Assembly: GCF_014652875.1 (NCBI RefSeq)
Contig: NZ_BMZQ01000007.1
Span: 1-64,000, forward strand
From: Tianweitania populi
GTDB lineage: Bacteria > Pseudomonadota > Alphaproteobacteria > Rhizobiales > Rhizobiaceae
DNA length: 64,000 nt
Reading direction: 5' to 3'
The notes under the pieces were generated by a model. It worked only from the letters and a program-made list of their open reading frames with translations. It was not told the origin of the DNA and did not search any database. Positions 48,805 through 58,695 of the stretch are shown piece by piece. Within the stretch, counting starts at the first letter, position 1; each line of letters opens with the position of its first letter. The translations under genes and the position numbers were made by a program.

Positions 48805-50955
48805 TCATGCGGCCCTTGCGGCTTTTGCTTCCAGCTCACGCCGGGCGTAAGCCGCTTGGAGATAGCGGCCGATCAGCTCATGGAAGTCGTCGGGCTTCAT
48901 GCCACGGATGCCCATGGCGCCAAGCGTGACATCCCGCTTGCGACGCTGAACCTTCGTGTAGACCGACCACCGCTTGGTTTTGGGCAAAGGCGCGTGCTCG
49001 TGCAGGGTCAGCACCAGGGCTAATCGTTGCGAAGCATAAACGCCGTAAGTCGCGATGTCTGTCCAGGCAATCGGGGCATCCAGACGCGGCGAGATCAGCG
49101 TGTCGCGTGTCAACACCATCAGTGGCGTCTCGATCCGACGCGACAGTAAGTAGGCATAGAACGCGAAGCCCAAACCAATGAGCGCTGCAAAACCACCGAT
49201 GATAAGGCGGGCAGTGCCAACGCCCCATTGATCAACGAAAACGAACAAGGCGATGGCCAGGAAGATGATTGCGACGATCGCCATCATCCAGACCATCGCC
49301 TTGATGTTGTCGTAGATGACGACCTCGTCCTCAACCACACTCGCCGCCGCGTCCTCGAGCTCCTGGCGATACTGTGTCTGGAACTGCTGGGCTTCACCGA
49401 GGAAGTCCGTGCCGAGGCTGGTGCAGAAGGATGTCCAATCGCGGAAACCCTTCTGGCCGAACGAAGCCTGATCGGCTTCAGGCCGCCGCGTTGCATGCGC
49501 GAGAACGGCTTCGTCCAGTGTCACGCCGAGTGCCGCGATACGCTGGCTGGTTGGCGGATGGCTATCGGTGGGATGCGGCTGGCGGTCTTCCAGATGCTCG
49601 GCCGGATCGGACAAACCTTCGCGGCGGACCAGTTCGGCGATCTCGCCTACAAGATTAGCGCCGCTGGCTTCCGGCCGCTGGAAGGCATTGTCGAGGCCGG
49701 CATGCACGGCCGGCGCTGCAATGCTGCTGCGGATCAGCGCGGACACAGCGCCCTTGGGCCCGCTGACAAGGCTGCCCTTCTTGTCGGCCTCGAATTCGCG
49801 CAAACGGCTCCAATGGGCGACCGCGACGTCCAGACGACCAACCGCGTGGAAGCCCAAACGAAGTGCCGGCTGCACCACGAACTCGCCGCCTTTGGCAAAT
49901 CGCAGAGCGTTCAGCGCCCGCCACAAACCGGCATAGATCGGCGCAAAACGCGTGCTGTAGCGGATGTCGTCGCCGGTGAAATGCGCCAGCTCGTGCCCGA
50001 CGATTGCCGCGATCTCGGCGGTATCAAGCAGTTCCAGATGTGGGGCGGGAAGATGCAGGGTGCGCCCTTCCAGAAGCCGGTCTTCCGGCATGAGATGAAC
50101 GGGAGCTTCGGTGACGTAGAAACCATCGGTGAGACCGACAATGATGGTGTCGGGTACAACGGCTTCCTGGCGGCGGCCTAGCTCGCGCACGAAGCGCCAC
50201 AAACCCGGCGCATCGGCTTCGCTGACGATGCGCGCTTTCACTTCCATCGGCTCCGGCGTGAACAGCGCAAAGACCTGGCGCAAACCGAGAACGGCGGTGA
50301 AAGCGCCATAAACGGCAATGCCTGCCAGAACCAGTGCCCCGCCAACCAGCTTGATGCCGTTGCCTGAGACACGCTCCCAGAACCACAGGCTGAGCGATTC
50401 AAACAGGGTGCCGCAGAAGATCGCCACGCTGAAACCGACGATCACGGCCGCCAGCAGGAAAGGCAGGATGAACCGCAAACGCTCGAAGCTCAGGATCAAC
50501 TGGTCGCGCGACCGTTTCGCCCGAACGCCCGCCAAACCGGCGGCAGCCAAGCCGATCAGGGCCGCGATCAAGGCGACAACGCTGCCGATCACCGTGCCCC
50601 AAGCCAAAGGCGCGCGCACCTTGGCGACCTGCAGATCCGTGTTGATGCCATCGACGGCGCCCTCGAGTTCCGCCTGCGCCATCGAAGCCGTCATGGAGCG
50701 GGAATCGTCGCCGTCGCCGAACTGCAGCATGGCCATCGGCTCATTTGCGGCGATCTCGCGCACCTTTTCCAGCGTTTGCGGCAGGTCGGTGGCGAGCGCT
50801 TCGTAGTTTTCCAGAACAACGCCGGAGCGTTGGATCTGCCACGCACCCAAGGCTGCCAGAGCTGCCGGCACCACGATCAACCAGAGCACCAGACCGACAG
50901 CCGGTGAGCGCTTCCAGAAGGGGAGATTGCTTGTTGCAGCCTCGTCCGATGACAT
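48805..50955 (-). CDS. Membrane-bound M48-family metallopeptidase
   Basis: A 716-residue protein. There are membrane segments at about 20-38, 119-145, 162-186 and 203-224, then a zinc protease domain with HELAH at 321-325 and surrounding EIAAIVGHELAHFTGDD. Two further hydrophobic segments lie near 545-595. The C-terminal part looks like a cytoplasmic PH-like domain (WTDIATYGVYASQ). M48 proteins act in membrane protein quality control (HtpX, BepA, Ste24 groups); this long form is less studied. Confidence 0.85.
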   Translation of the reverse strand: MSSDEAATSNLPFWKRSPAVGLVLWLIVVPAALAALGAWQIQRSGVVLENYEALATDLPQTLEKVREIAANEPMAMLQFGDGDDSRSMTASMAQAELEGAVDGINTDLQVAKVRAPLAWGTVIGSVVALIAALIGLAAAGLAGVRAKRSRDQLILSFERLRFILPFLLAAVIVGFSVAIFCGTLFESLSLWFWERVSGNGIKLVGGALVLAGIAVYGAFTAVLGLRQVFALFTPEPMEVKARIVSEADAPGLWRFVRELGRRQEAVVPDTIIVGLTDGFYVTEAPVHLMPEDRLLEGRTLHLPAPHLELLDTAEIAAIVGHELAHFTGDDIRYSTRFAPIYAGLWRALNALRFAKGGEFVVQPALRLGFHAVGRLDVAVAHWSRLREFEADKKGSLVSGPKGAVSALIRSSIAAPAVHAGLDNAFQRPEASGANLVGEIAELVRREGLSDPAEHLEDRQPHPTDSHPPTSQRIAALGVTLDEAVLAHATRRPEADQASFGQKGFRDWTSFCTSLGTDFLGEAQQFQTQYRQELEDAAASVVEDEVVIYDNIKAMVWMMAIVAIIFLAIALFVFVDQWGVGTARLIIGGFAALIGLGFAFYAYLLSRRIETPLMVLTRDTLISPRLDAPIAWTDIATYGVYASQRLALVLTLHEHAPLPKTKRWSVYTKVQRRKRDVTLGAMGIRGMKPDDFHELIGRYLQAAYARRELEAKAARAA

Positions 50956-51346
50956 GTGTATGCTCCCCCGACCGACCTCTGGATCAAATCACACAGGAGC
51001 CCGACGAGGCTGATGATGCCGATTTGATGTTGGCCCGTGGTTTGCCACCACCGGCCTTCCAACTGACTTTGCGGTTATGCGCTTCAAGCAAGCTGCGCAA
51101 GATCGTAGATGCAACTTCCAGAAGAAAAATAGAAACCGTGGATTGTTTTCCGCCATGTGCAAGCAAGCCTTCGACTAAAGACGCAGGCATAGCGTGACCT
51201 AGATCAAGACTTGCTGCAAAACCTATTTAAAAGCGGCTTAATGCGACGATCTCAGGCAAACCGATCTGGCGCATCACCCTCTTTCTCGCCAGCTTTGCTC
51301 ATTTGCCTCACCAGTTCACTGTACCGCGTTGCAGGCAATCCGGAGA
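50956..51346. other. Intergenic region (391 bp) with an FNR/FixK-like box
   Basis: Nothing resembling a conserved gene is seen. A 68-codon frame on the minus strand (51190-50984) has no ribosome site. The centre holds an isolated FNR/FixK-type box (51194-51207). AT-rich stretches around 51110-51140 and 51215-51240 could hold a promoter or a small RNA, but I cannot show one. Confidence 0.5.
51194..51207. promoter_or_regulatory. FNR/FixK-like box
   Basis: GTGACCTAGATCAA differs at two positions from the FNR/FixK consensus TTGATCTAGATCAA, and keeps the CTAG centre and a perfect ATCAA half. The nearest genes are the M48 protease (240 bp away on the minus strand) and the SH3-like gene, which ends before it. 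Its target is not evident. Confidence 0.45.
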
Positions 51347-51778
51347 TCATCCGGCGATCACCTGTACAAATTTTTGGTGGATCCAGCCGGACCGGCAAGG
51401 TCCGGTGTAAGGCTTTGCCTCACCCGAATATGCGTCCGTGCCGCAATCAACGGTGGCATCATCGGCTGGATAGATGACGCCGAGCCATGGACTGCGCTCA
51501 TCGCAGATGAAGATGTCGGCGCCGGACGCGAGCCGGGCAATCTCTGTGTACTTGCCGCCAGGTCCGCTACGCACCGACAGGAAATTGTCGCCTTTCGGAT
51601 CGAGCCCGGTCACGCGGCCAACGCTGTTGCAGGCATCCATGATGCCATCCGAACTGGCGGTAACGGGCACGCTTGGGGTTGCGCTCTCGGCTTTGGCAGC
51701 CGCGAGGGACGCGCAAAGGAAAAGCAGGGCCAAGGCGGCACATGCGCCGCGCGACCGAATGAAACCCGCTTCGAACAT
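51347..51778 (-). CDS. Exported SH3-like domain protein
   Basis: A 143-residue protein. The start at 51778 gives a clear signal peptide (GACAALALLFLCASLAAAKA). The mature part (about 55-143) has the bacterial SH3 pattern NFLSVRSGPGGKYTEIARL, WLGVIYP and SGWIHQKFVQVIAG. Four cysteines (MDACNS, FICDE, VDCGT and GPCRS) could make disulfides in the periplasm. Such domains often bind cell wall. The longer frame upstream is not protein-like. Confidence 0.85.
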   Translation of the reverse strand: MFEAGFIRSRGACAALALLFLCASLAAAKAESATPSVPVTASSDGIMDACNSVGRVTGLDPKGDNFLSVRSGPGGKYTEIARLASGADIFICDERSPWLGVIYPADDATVDCGTDAYSGEAKPYTGPCRSGWIHQKFVQVIAG

Positions 51779-51995
51779 GATCGTATCCTCTCTTATCCAG
51801 ATGCCATCATCGGTCCCGTTCAAGCAAGGTGACTGGTTAGGAAAGCGCCGTTTTTTGTAGGCGTTTTCGCGCGTCCCCATCCTCGATCATCATCACATTC
51901 CTATGCCGCGGCCATGACAGGCCAATCGATATCCTATGGCGCTCGTCCGACATTTGGGCGGCCCGCATCGGCGGGTCACGCAAGAGGTCAAGAGA

Positions 51996-52292
51996 ATGAG
52001 TGTCATTCACCGTTGTGACGATGATCAAAGGTCGACCTGTACCTTCATCATCTGTTGCACCAAGGAGAACCAATGGCTCGTTTTTACGCCCGATCGCAGC
52101 ACCGGCGGATTCTTCCGCTCGGCTGAAGAGGCCAGGCGCTTCGCGCGAAGCGAGGCCCGGTCGCACAGCCATGGCGAGGTGATCGTCATGAGCGATGACG
52201 GGTGTGACGTCGAGACGTTCGAGCAAGCCCGCAAAGCCAATGTGTTTCACCTGGATGCTGGGCGCAACCCCGCGCCGGGACATGCGTCATGA
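51996..52292 (+). CDS. 98-residue hypothetical protein upstream of dapA
   Basis: A small soluble protein, 4 bp overlapping with dapA (ATGA), so probably coupled. It has WLVFTPDRSTGGFFRSAEEARRFARSE, a pattern seen in short DUF2188-like proteins, but assignment is weak. The ATG at 51996 follows GAGG at a suitable distance; the frame is open from 51936. Codon use agrees with neighbours. Confidence 0.55.
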   Translation: MSVIHRCDDDQRSTCTFIICCTKENQWLVFTPDRSTGGFFRSAEEARRFARSEARSHSHGEVIVMSDDGCDVETFEQARKANVFHLDAGRNPAPGHAS

Positions 52293-53326
52293 TCCTTCCC
52301 CGAGGAACGTTCACCGCGCTGGTCACCCCCTTCCGCGAAGGCCGCATCAATGCCAGCGCTTATGACGCCGATATTGCCAGGCAGATCGCGGCCGGCATCG
52401 ACGGGCTGATTGCCTGCGGCACCACGGCCGAAACGCCAACGCTTGACGAGATGGAACGCGACTGGCTGATCCGAGCTGCCGTGGTCGGTGCGGATGGCAA
52501 GGTTCCGGTAGTCGTTGGAACCGGAACCAACGCCACCGCAAGCACCATCACCGCAACTCGCCATGCCCGTAAGCTCGGCGCCGATGCCGCGCTTGTGGTG
52601 ACGCCCTATTACAACCGCCCCTCACAGGAAGGGATGTTCCGGCATTTCGAAGCGGTTGCGCTGCGCTCGGATCTGCCGATTATCCTCTACAATGTTCCAG
52701 CACGAACCGGTATCGACCTTTCTGTGGATACCGTTGCGCGCTTGAGCGAGATGGAAGAGATCGTCGGCATCAAGGATGCCAGCGGCGATCCCGAACGCTG
52801 CCGCGCCATCAAGCAGAGGGTGCCGGACGATTTCCGGGTTTATTCCGGGGACGACCGTACTGCCTGCGATGCGATGCTTGGCGGTGGCGACGGCGTCGTA
52901 TCGGTGATCTCGAACACCTATCCCGAAGAATGGAGTACGCTTTGCGCGCATGCTCTGTCCGGCGACGAGATCGAAGCCCGATGGATGCTGAGCGTGTTCG
53001 AGGATCTTCTCGACGCGCTTTCGCTGGAAACCAATCCCTGCACGATCAAATACCTGATGTCGTTGAGCCATCCCAGCCATTCGACCGAGGTGCGGCTTCC
53101 GCTTGTGCCGGTGACGGCCGAAACCGCAGCGCGCATCCGGCAGGGGCTGGATACGGCGACGAAGCGCCTCTTGAAGGCCAACGAGCCTGGTGACGATCAG
53201 CAGCTGCGCCTTGATCCCTCGCAATATTCCTCGCGATGGCCAAGCCTGCCGATGTCGACGATCCGGTTGAAAGCTAGCGCGACCAAGCATGGGGAACCGG
53301 GGTCTAAACAGGTGCGGCCATGGTGA
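52289..53326 (+). CDS. dapA: 4-hydroxy-tetrahydrodipicolinate synthase with C-terminal extension
   Basis: A 345-residue protein whose first 295 residues follow DapA closely. Active-site residues match the E. coli enzyme: T45/T46 (ACGTTAETP), Y108 (VVTPYYNRP), Y134 (ILYNVPART), R139 and K162 (VGIKDASGD). It condenses pyruvate and aspartate semialdehyde in lysine synthesis. About 50 extra residues at the end are basic and low in hydrophobics, unlike the family, and could arise from a shifted stop. It ends inside a small ORF. Confidence 0.88.
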   Translation: MILPRGTFTALVTPFREGRINASAYDADIARQIAAGIDGLIACGTTAETPTLDEMERDWLIRAAVVGADGKVPVVVGTGTNATASTITATRHARKLGADAALVVTPYYNRPSQEGMFRHFEAVALRSDLPIILYNVPARTGIDLSVDTVARLSEMEEIVGIKDASGDPERCRAIKQRVPDDFRVYSGDDRTACDAMLGGGDGVVSVISNTYPEEWSTLCAHALSGDEIEARWMLSVFEDLLDALSLETNPCTIKYLMSLSHPSHSTEVRLPLVPVTAETAARIRQGLDTATKRLLKANEPGDDQQLRLDPSQYSSRWPSLPMSTIRLKASATKHGEPGSKQVRPW

Positions 53327-53508
53327 GATGGCCTATCATGCCCGATCACCTTCAGCACAGCCGTTCGATGGTCAGGATTGAACGCCGGCCTGACCGTCGC
53401 TCCGTGCAGGCGGACAGTCCGAATGAGCTTTGGATCCTGGTCCGGCTTGCCGTGATCGCCGTCTTGCTCGTTGCCGTCACCGCGCTTGTGCGGTGGAGCG
53501 CGCTTTGA
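53320..53508 (+). CDS. 62-residue small membrane protein
   Basis: A short frame that begins in the last codons of dapA. The first 35 residues are basic and polar. The last 27 form one membrane segment (ELWILVRLAVIAVLLVAV). An internal start at 53338 or 53368 is possible. No family recognised. It is the first of four microprotein frames leading to kdpA. Confidence 0.45.
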   Translation: MVRWPIMPDHLQHSRSMVRIERRPDRRSVQADSPNELWILVRLAVIAVLLVAVTALVRWSAL

Positions 53509-53529
53509 TCCTGTTCCGGAAGATCTGAC

Positions 53530-53616
53530 ATGCCGAAAACCGAATGGGTGGCGATCTTCATGATCGTCTCGTTGTTCGCCAGCGTCGTCAGCATCCTCAT
53601 CATGCTGCACACGTAG
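53530..53616 (+). CDS. 28-residue membrane microprotein
   Basis: A tiny frame with GGAAGA 6 bp before the ATG. The product is MPKTEW followed by a single hydrophobic helix and a short MLHT end. One-helix peptides of this type are common near transporters. Not conserved to my knowledge, so support is the ribosome site and the clear helix. Confidence 0.4.
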   Translation: MPKTEWVAIFMIVSLFASVVSILIMLHT

Positions 53617-53829
53617 GCGGTGCCACGTCGACGCTGTTCTGGGCCCGGTACAGCCGAGCCGGGTTCCATATATGAGAATCCTATTTCTTCGGCCGGCGGC
53701 CTGTCTCGAACCCCTATGCGGTTCGGGCCGATACTTCCCTCATCATCAACCTGCCGCGCATGCAAAACCCTGCGCGGCAATCCGCTTCGCGCGCCGGTTC
53801 TGGCCGCAAGCAGCCATCAGGAGCTGGAC

Positions 53830-53910
53830 ATGGATCTCGTCATGGTCGGACTGACCGTCGCGTTCTTCGCGCTGTCATTCGCTTACATCCAAACCTGCAG
53901 CAAGCTGTAG
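53830..53910 (+). CDS. 26-residue membrane microprotein upstream of kdpF
   Basis: AGGAGC lies 6 bp before the ATG. The product is MDLVMVGLTVAFFALSFAY and ends IQTCSKL. Rhizobial kdp operons commonly have a peptide of this kind, a single helix ending with a Cys and basic residue, just before kdpF. It lies 17 bp before kdpF. Likely a Kdp-associated peptide; its role is not known to me. Confidence 0.6.
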   Translation: MDLVMVGLTVAFFALSFAYIQTCSKL

Positions 53911-53927
53911 AGCCAAAGGCCCGATCG

Positions 53928-54017
53928 ATGCTCATCGACTACATTCTCGGCGCAGATGTCGCCGTCTTCATCTTCGCCTACCTCACTTACGCGCTCGTTC
54001 GTCCTGAACGGTTCTGA
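53928..54017 (+). CDS. kdpF: KdpF, small subunit of the K+-transporting ATPase
   Basis: A 29-residue single-helix protein: [19 protein letters not shown] and then [10 protein letters not shown]. The YxLxRPERF-type end is the KdpF hallmark. It stabilises the KdpABC complex in the inner membrane. Ribosome site AAAGG. Located 32 bp before kdpA. Confidence 0.85.
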   Translation: MLIDYILGADVAVFIFAYLTYALVRPERF

Positions 54018-54049
54018 GCCGTAGCGACTATCCTTCGAAAGCAACGGCC

Positions 54050-55753
54050 ATGACCCTTAACGGTTGGATCCAGATCCTGGTTTATTGCGGGATCATCATT
54101 CTTCTCGCGAAGCCGCTCGGCGGCTACATGACGCGCGTCTTCAGCGGCGAACGCACGTTCCTTTCCCTCGTGTTCCGTCCGGTGGAACGCGGGCTTTACC
54201 GCCTGGCCGGCACCAGCGACCGCGAGGAGCAGCATTGGACGGCGTACACGGCCGCATTGCTGTTCTTCAGCCTTGCTGGTGTAGCGGTGCTCTATCTGCT
54301 GCAACGGTTCCAGGGCGCCTTGCCCTTCAATCCTGCGGAGATGCCGTCGGTCACGCCGGACCTCGCCTTCAACACGGCGGTGAGCTTCGTCACCAACACG
54401 AACTGGCAGGCTTATGGTGGCGAAAGCTCGCTGTCTTATCTCACGCAGATGGCGGGGCTGACAGTGCAGAACTTCGTTTCCGCAGCGAGCGGCATCGCCA
54501 TCGCGGTGGCGCTGATCCGCGCTTTCTCGCGCAAGTCGATGCAGACGCTCGGCAACTTCTGGGTCGATCTCACACGCGCCATCCTCTACATTCTTCTGCC
54601 GATCTGCGTGATTGGTACGCTCGTTCTCGTGTGGCAGGGCGTGCCGCAAAACCTCAACTCCTACACCACGGCCACCACGCTGGAAGGCGCGCAGCAGGTG
54701 ATCGCTCAAGGTCCGGTCGCTTCGCAGATGATGATCAAGCATCTCGGCACCAATGGCGGCGGCTTCTTCAACGTCAACGCCGCGCATCCGTTTGAAAACC
54801 CGACGGCACTCACCAACCTCATCCATATGGTCGCGATCTTTGCGATCGGTGCGGCATTGACCAACGTGTTCGGCCGCATGGTCGGCAATGAGCGTCAGGG
54901 CTGGGCGATCCTCGCGGCCATGGGCGTGTTGTTCATCGCCGGCGTCGCTGTTTGTTACTGGGCGGAAGCCGCCGGCAATCCGATCGTCCATGCGCTCGGC
55001 CTCGACGGCGGCAACATGGAAGGCAAAGAGGTGCGCTTCGGCGTCGCCGTGTCGGCCTTGTTCGCGGTGATCACGACTGCAGCATCCTGCGGCGCGGTGA
55101 TTGCCATGCATGACAGCTTCACCGCGCTCGGCAGCATGATACCGATGATCAACATGATGCTGGGCGAGATCGTCATCGGCGGTGTTGGTGCTGGTCTCTA
55201 CGGCATGCTGCTGTTCGTGGTCGTGTCGATCTTCGTGGCCGGCCTGATGGTGGGTCGGACGCCGGAATATGTCGGCAAGAAGATCGAGGCCAAGGAGGTC
55301 AAGATGGCGATGCTCGCGCTGCTCATCCTGCCTTTGGCGATGTTGGGCTTCACGGCGGTCGCGGTTGTTCTGGAAACAGGCGTCGCGTCGATGGCGAACC
55401 CGGGTCCGCGCGGCTTCAGCGAAGTGCTGTACGCCTATGTCTCGGCGGCCGCGAACAACGGTTCGGCGCTTGGCGGCCTGTCTGCGAACACGCCTTGGTA
55501 CAACATCACGCTCGGTCTCGCGATGCTGATCGGTCGCTTCGCGATGATCGTTCCAGTTATGGCGATGGCCGGTTCGCTGGTGGCGAAAAAGGCGGTTCCG
55601 GCTTCCTCGGGCACGTTCCCGACCACGGGCCCGCTGTTCGTCGGCCTGCTTGTCGGCGTGGTGCTGATCTTTGGCGGGCTGGAATTCTTCCCGGCTTTGG
55701 CAGTCGGACCGATCGTCGAACATCTCGCAACGATTGCGGGCCAGACCTTCTGA
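54050..55753 (+). CDS. kdpA: KdpA, K+-binding and channel subunit
   Basis: A 567-residue membrane protein with about ten helices. The four selectivity-filter-like loops can be traced through [35 protein letters not shown], the [12 protein letters not shown] loop, and [15 protein letters not shown]. KdpA binds and conducts K+ within the high-affinity KdpFABC pump. The length is normal. A large open frame on the opposite strand is a GC artefact. Confidence 0.95.
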   Translation: MTLNGWIQILVYCGIIILLAKPLGGYMTRVFSGERTFLSLVFRPVERGLYRLAGTSDREEQHWTAYTAALLFFSLAGVAVLYLLQRFQGALPFNPAEMPSVTPDLAFNTAVSFVTNTNWQAYGGESSLSYLTQMAGLTVQNFVSAASGIAIAVALIRAFSRKSMQTLGNFWVDLTRAILYILLPICVIGTLVLVWQGVPQNLNSYTTATTLEGAQQVIAQGPVASQMMIKHLGTNGGGFFNVNAAHPFENPTALTNLIHMVAIFAIGAALTNVFGRMVGNERQGWAILAAMGVLFIAGVAVCYWAEAAGNPIVHALGLDGGNMEGKEVRFGVAVSALFAVITTAASCGAVIAMHDSFTALGSMIPMINMMLGEIVIGGVGAGLYGMLLFVVVSIFVAGLMVGRTPEYVGKKIEAKEVKMAMLALLILPLAMLGFTAVAVVLETGVASMANPGPRGFSEVLYAYVSAAANNGSALGGLSANTPWYNITLGLAMLIGRFAMIVPVMAMAGSLVAKKAVPASSGTFPTTGPLFVGLLVGVVLIFGGLEFFPALAVGPIVEHLATIAGQTF

Positions 55754-55764
55754 CCGAAACGGTC

Positions 55765-55938
55765 ATGGCCCCCTCGCTCAACCAGGTTCGGTGTCTCCTT
55801 TATCCACGCTCGCATCTGTCCGCGCGAGAAGGAAACACCGTCCCGAAGCCGCGCAGCATCCTCCTGGGTTTGACCCTGGTGATGCTGGCACTCGGGACCC
55901 TGGCCAAAGCGCTCACCCTGATTTTCACGGCGACCTGA
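55765..55938 (+). CDS. 57-residue small membrane protein between kdpA and kdpB
   Basis: A frame with a basic N-terminal half and a hydrophobic end ([20 protein letters not shown]). It fills most of the 229-bp gap between kdpA and kdpB. There is no clear ribosome site; the start lies in a GACCG/CGGTC repeat. It may be a real Kdp-associated peptide or chance coding. Function unknown. Confidence 0.35.
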   Translation: MAPSLNQVRCLLYPRSHLSAREGNTVPKPRSILLGLTLVMLALGTLAKALTLIFTAT

Positions 55939-55982
55939 ATGATCGCGCTGCTGTCACAAGACAATTCCCGCTGGAGTCTCCT

Positions 55983-58028
55983 ATGAGCCAGTCCAAATCC
56001 GCGAGCCTTCTGGATGCTCGCATTCTCATACCCGCTTTATCCGGCGCCCTGCGCAAGCTCGATCCGCGCAGCCTGGCCAAGAACCCGGTGATGTTCGTGG
56101 TGGCCGTGGTCGCCGCGCTGACCACCGTCCTCCTCGTCAAGGACCTAGCAACCGGCTCTTCGAGCCTCGGCTTCTCCTTCCAGATCGTGCTGTGGCTGTG
56201 GTTCACAGTGCTGTTCGCCAACTTCGCCGAAGCCGTCGCCGAAGGGCGTGGCAAGGCGCAGGCAGACTCGCTCCGCCGCACCCGCACCGAAACGCAGGCC
56301 AAGCTCCTGCCGACCGGTTCGGGAAGCGATTTCAAGACCGTTCCCGGCACCAGCCTCAAGGTGGGCGATGTCGTGCTGGTGGAAGCCGGCGACATCATCC
56401 CGTCGGATGGCGAGGTGATCGAGGGCGTGGCATCGGTCAATGAAGCGGCCATCACCGGCGAGTCCGCGCCTGTGATCCGCGAGTCCGGTGGTGATCGCTC
56501 GGCGGTGACCGGCGGCACGCAGGTTCTGTCTGACGTCATTCGCGTACGGATCACGGCAGCGGCAGGCTCGACCTTCATCGACCGCATGATCTCACTGGTT
56601 GAAGGCGCGGAGCGGCAGAAAACGCCCAACGAAATCGCGCTCAACATCCTGCTTGCCGGCATGACGCTGATCTTCACCTTCGCCGTCGTGACCATCCCGA
56701 GCTTTGCCTCTTATGCCGGCGGCAGCATTTCGGTCGTGGTCCTGGTGGCGCTGTTCGTGACGCTGATCCCGACCACCATCGGCGCGCTGTTGTCGGCCAT
56801 CGGCATTGCCGGCATGGACCGGCTGGTGCGCTTCAATGTGCTGGCGATGTCCGGACGGGCCGTGGAAGCGGCGGGTGACGTGGACACGCTGCTGCTCGAC
56901 AAGACCGGCACGATCACGCTCGGCAACCGTCAGGCCACCGAGTTCCGGCACATCCGTGGCGTCGAGGCTGCCGAGCTGGCCGATGCGGCACAGCTTGCAT
57001 CGCTCGCCGACGAGACGCCGGAAGGCCGCTCCATCGTCGTTCTAGCAAAGGAGAAATACGGCATCCGCGCCCGCGACATGGCCAGCCTGAATGCCAGTTT
57101 CGTACCCTTCACCGCGCAAAGCCGCATGAGCGGCGTAGACTTCGGCGGGTCCTCCATCCGCAAGGGCGCAGTCGGCTCCGTTTTGAAGCATGTGGGGCAG
57201 GCAGGCAGCCAGGAAGAGCGCGATACGCAGGCGATTGCCGACGAGATCGCAAAGGCCGGCGGTACGCCACTCGCGGTGGCCAAGGACGGCCGTCTGCTCG
57301 GCGTGATCTACCTCAAGGACATCGTCAAGGGCGGTATTCGCGAACGTTTTGCGGAACTGCGCAAGATGGGCATTCGCACCGTGATGATCACCGGCGACAA
57401 CCCGATGACGGCGGCGGCGATTGCGGCGGAAGCGGGTGTGGACGACTTCCTTGCTCAGGCGACGCCGGAAAACAAGCTGTCGCTGATCCGCGACGAACAA
57501 GCCAAGGGCAAGCTGGTCGCCATGTGCGGCGACGGCACAAACGACGCGCCGGCGCTGGCACAGGCCGATGTCGGCGTTGCGATGAACACCGGTACGGTGG
57601 CCGCGCGCGAAGCCGGCAACATGGTGGATCTCGATTCCGACCCGACCAAGCTCATCGAGATCGTGGAAATTGGCAAGCAGTTGCTGATGACGCGCGGTGC
57701 GCTGACGACGTTCTCTATCGCCAACGATGTCGCCAAGTATTTCGCGATCATTCCCGCAATGTTCCTGGCCTTCTATCCGCAGCTGGGTGCGCTCAACATC
57801 ATGGGGCTGGCGACGCCGGAAAGCGCCATCCTGTCTGCGATCATCTTCAACGCGCTGATCATCGTGGCGCTGATCCCGCTGTCGCTTCGCGGCGTGAAGT
57901 ATCGCGCTGTCGGTGCCGGCGCGCTTCTGTCCCGCAACCTCCTCATCTACGGCCTTGGCGGCATCATCGTGCCCTTCGTCGGCATCAAGGCCATCGACAT
58001 GGCGATCACCGCGCTCGGCCTCGCTTAA
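55983..58028 (+). CDS. kdpB: KdpB, ATPase subunit of the K+ pump
   Basis: A 681-residue P-type ATPase. The phosphorylated aspartate is D306 in [12 protein letters not shown] lies at 158-161, including the serine that can be phosphorylated to inhibit the E. coli pump. [20 protein letters not shown] marks the hinge. The start at 55983 gives the normal length; the frame upstream is open to 55671 but would run through kdpA. Confidence 0.95.
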   Translation: MSQSKSASLLDARILIPALSGALRKLDPRSLAKNPVMFVVAVVAALTTVLLVKDLATGSSSLGFSFQIVLWLWFTVLFANFAEAVAEGRGKAQADSLRRTRTETQAKLLPTGSGSDFKTVPGTSLKVGDVVLVEAGDIIPSDGEVIEGVASVNEAAITGESAPVIRESGGDRSAVTGGTQVLSDVIRVRITAAAGSTFIDRMISLVEGAERQKTPNEIALNILLAGMTLIFTFAVVTIPSFASYAGGSISVVVLVALFVTLIPTTIGALLSAIGIAGMDRLVRFNVLAMSGRAVEAAGDVDTLLLDKTGTITLGNRQATEFRHIRGVEAAELADAAQLASLADETPEGRSIVVLAKEKYGIRARDMASLNASFVPFTAQSRMSGVDFGGSSIRKGAVGSVLKHVGQAGSQEERDTQAIADEIAKAGGTPLAVAKDGRLLGVIYLKDIVKGGIRERFAELRKMGIRTVMITGDNPMTAAAIAAEAGVDDFLAQATPENKLSLIRDEQAKGKLVAMCGDGTNDAPALAQADVGVAMNTGTVAAREAGNMVDLDSDPTKLIEIVEIGKQLLMTRGALTTFSIANDVAKYFAIIPAMFLAFYPQLGALNIMGLATPESAILSAIIFNALIIVALIPLSLRGVKYRAVGAGALLSRNLLIYGLGGIIVPFVGIKAIDMAITALGLA

Positions 58029-58037
58029 GGAACATCC

Positions 58038-58607
58038 ATGCTGAAACAGCTGAAACCCGCGATCGTCATGATCGTCGCCTTCACCATCCTCACCGGCCTC
58101 ATTTATCCGCTGGGCATGACAGGCTTGGCGCAGGTGATCTTCCCCGCACAAGCTAATGGCAGCTTGATCGAGCGTGACGGCCAGGTCATCGGCTCCACGT
58201 TGATCGGTCAGGCCTTTACGGGCGAGACTTACTTCCATGGCCGACCATCGGCGGCCGGCGATGGCTACAATGCCGCGAGCTCCAGCGGCACCAATCTCGG
58301 ACCGACCAACCCGAAGCTGATCGAGCGCATTCGGGCGGACACCGAGACGCTGAAAGCCGAGAACCCGTCCGCTGCGGTGCCGATGGATTTGGTGACAACC
58401 TCGGGCAGCGGTCTTGACCCGCACATCTCGCCGGAAGCGGCTTACTTCCAGGTGGCGCGTGTGGCGCGGGCCCGCAACACGGATGAAGCCAAGGTCCGAT
58501 CGCTGGTCGACAACCATGTCGAGGGCCGCCAACTCGGCTTCCTGGGTGCGCCTGTCGTCAACGTGCTCGCCTTGAACATGGCGCTGGATGCCAGCGGCGC
58601 GCAATAA
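58038..58607 (+). CDS. kdpC: KdpC, periplasmic-facing subunit of the K+ pump
   Basis: A 189-residue protein with one N-terminal helix (about 9-30) and a soluble domain. Family motifs [30 protein letters not shown] and [13 protein letters not shown] are all present. It lies 9 bp after kdpB. It helps couple ATP use to K+ transport. Confidence 0.95.
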   Translation: MLKQLKPAIVMIVAFTILTGLIYPLGMTGLAQVIFPAQANGSLIERDGQVIGSTLIGQAFTGETYFHGRPSAAGDGYNAASSSGTNLGPTNPKLIERIRADTETLKAENPSAAVPMDLVTTSGSGLDPHISPEAAYFQVARVARARNTDEAKVRSLVDNHVEGRQLGFLGAPVVNVLALNMALDASGAQ

Positions 58608-58695
58608 AGACACGATGAAGACTTTGGCCGGCATCTTGTTCTACATGAGATGCCGGCTCCCTTGGGGACCAGGCGGGTGAGGTGAACCAGCGCTG

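Noticed and set aside
50984-51190. 68-codon minus-strand frame before the M48 gene
   Set aside because: No ribosome site, and the FNR-like box lies only 4 bp before the start codon, which leaves no room for a promoter and leader.
53987-55723. 578-codon open frame opposite kdpA
   Set aside because: The translation is dominated by Arg, Asp, His and Glu and mirrors the kdpA codons; kdpA is certain on the plus strand.
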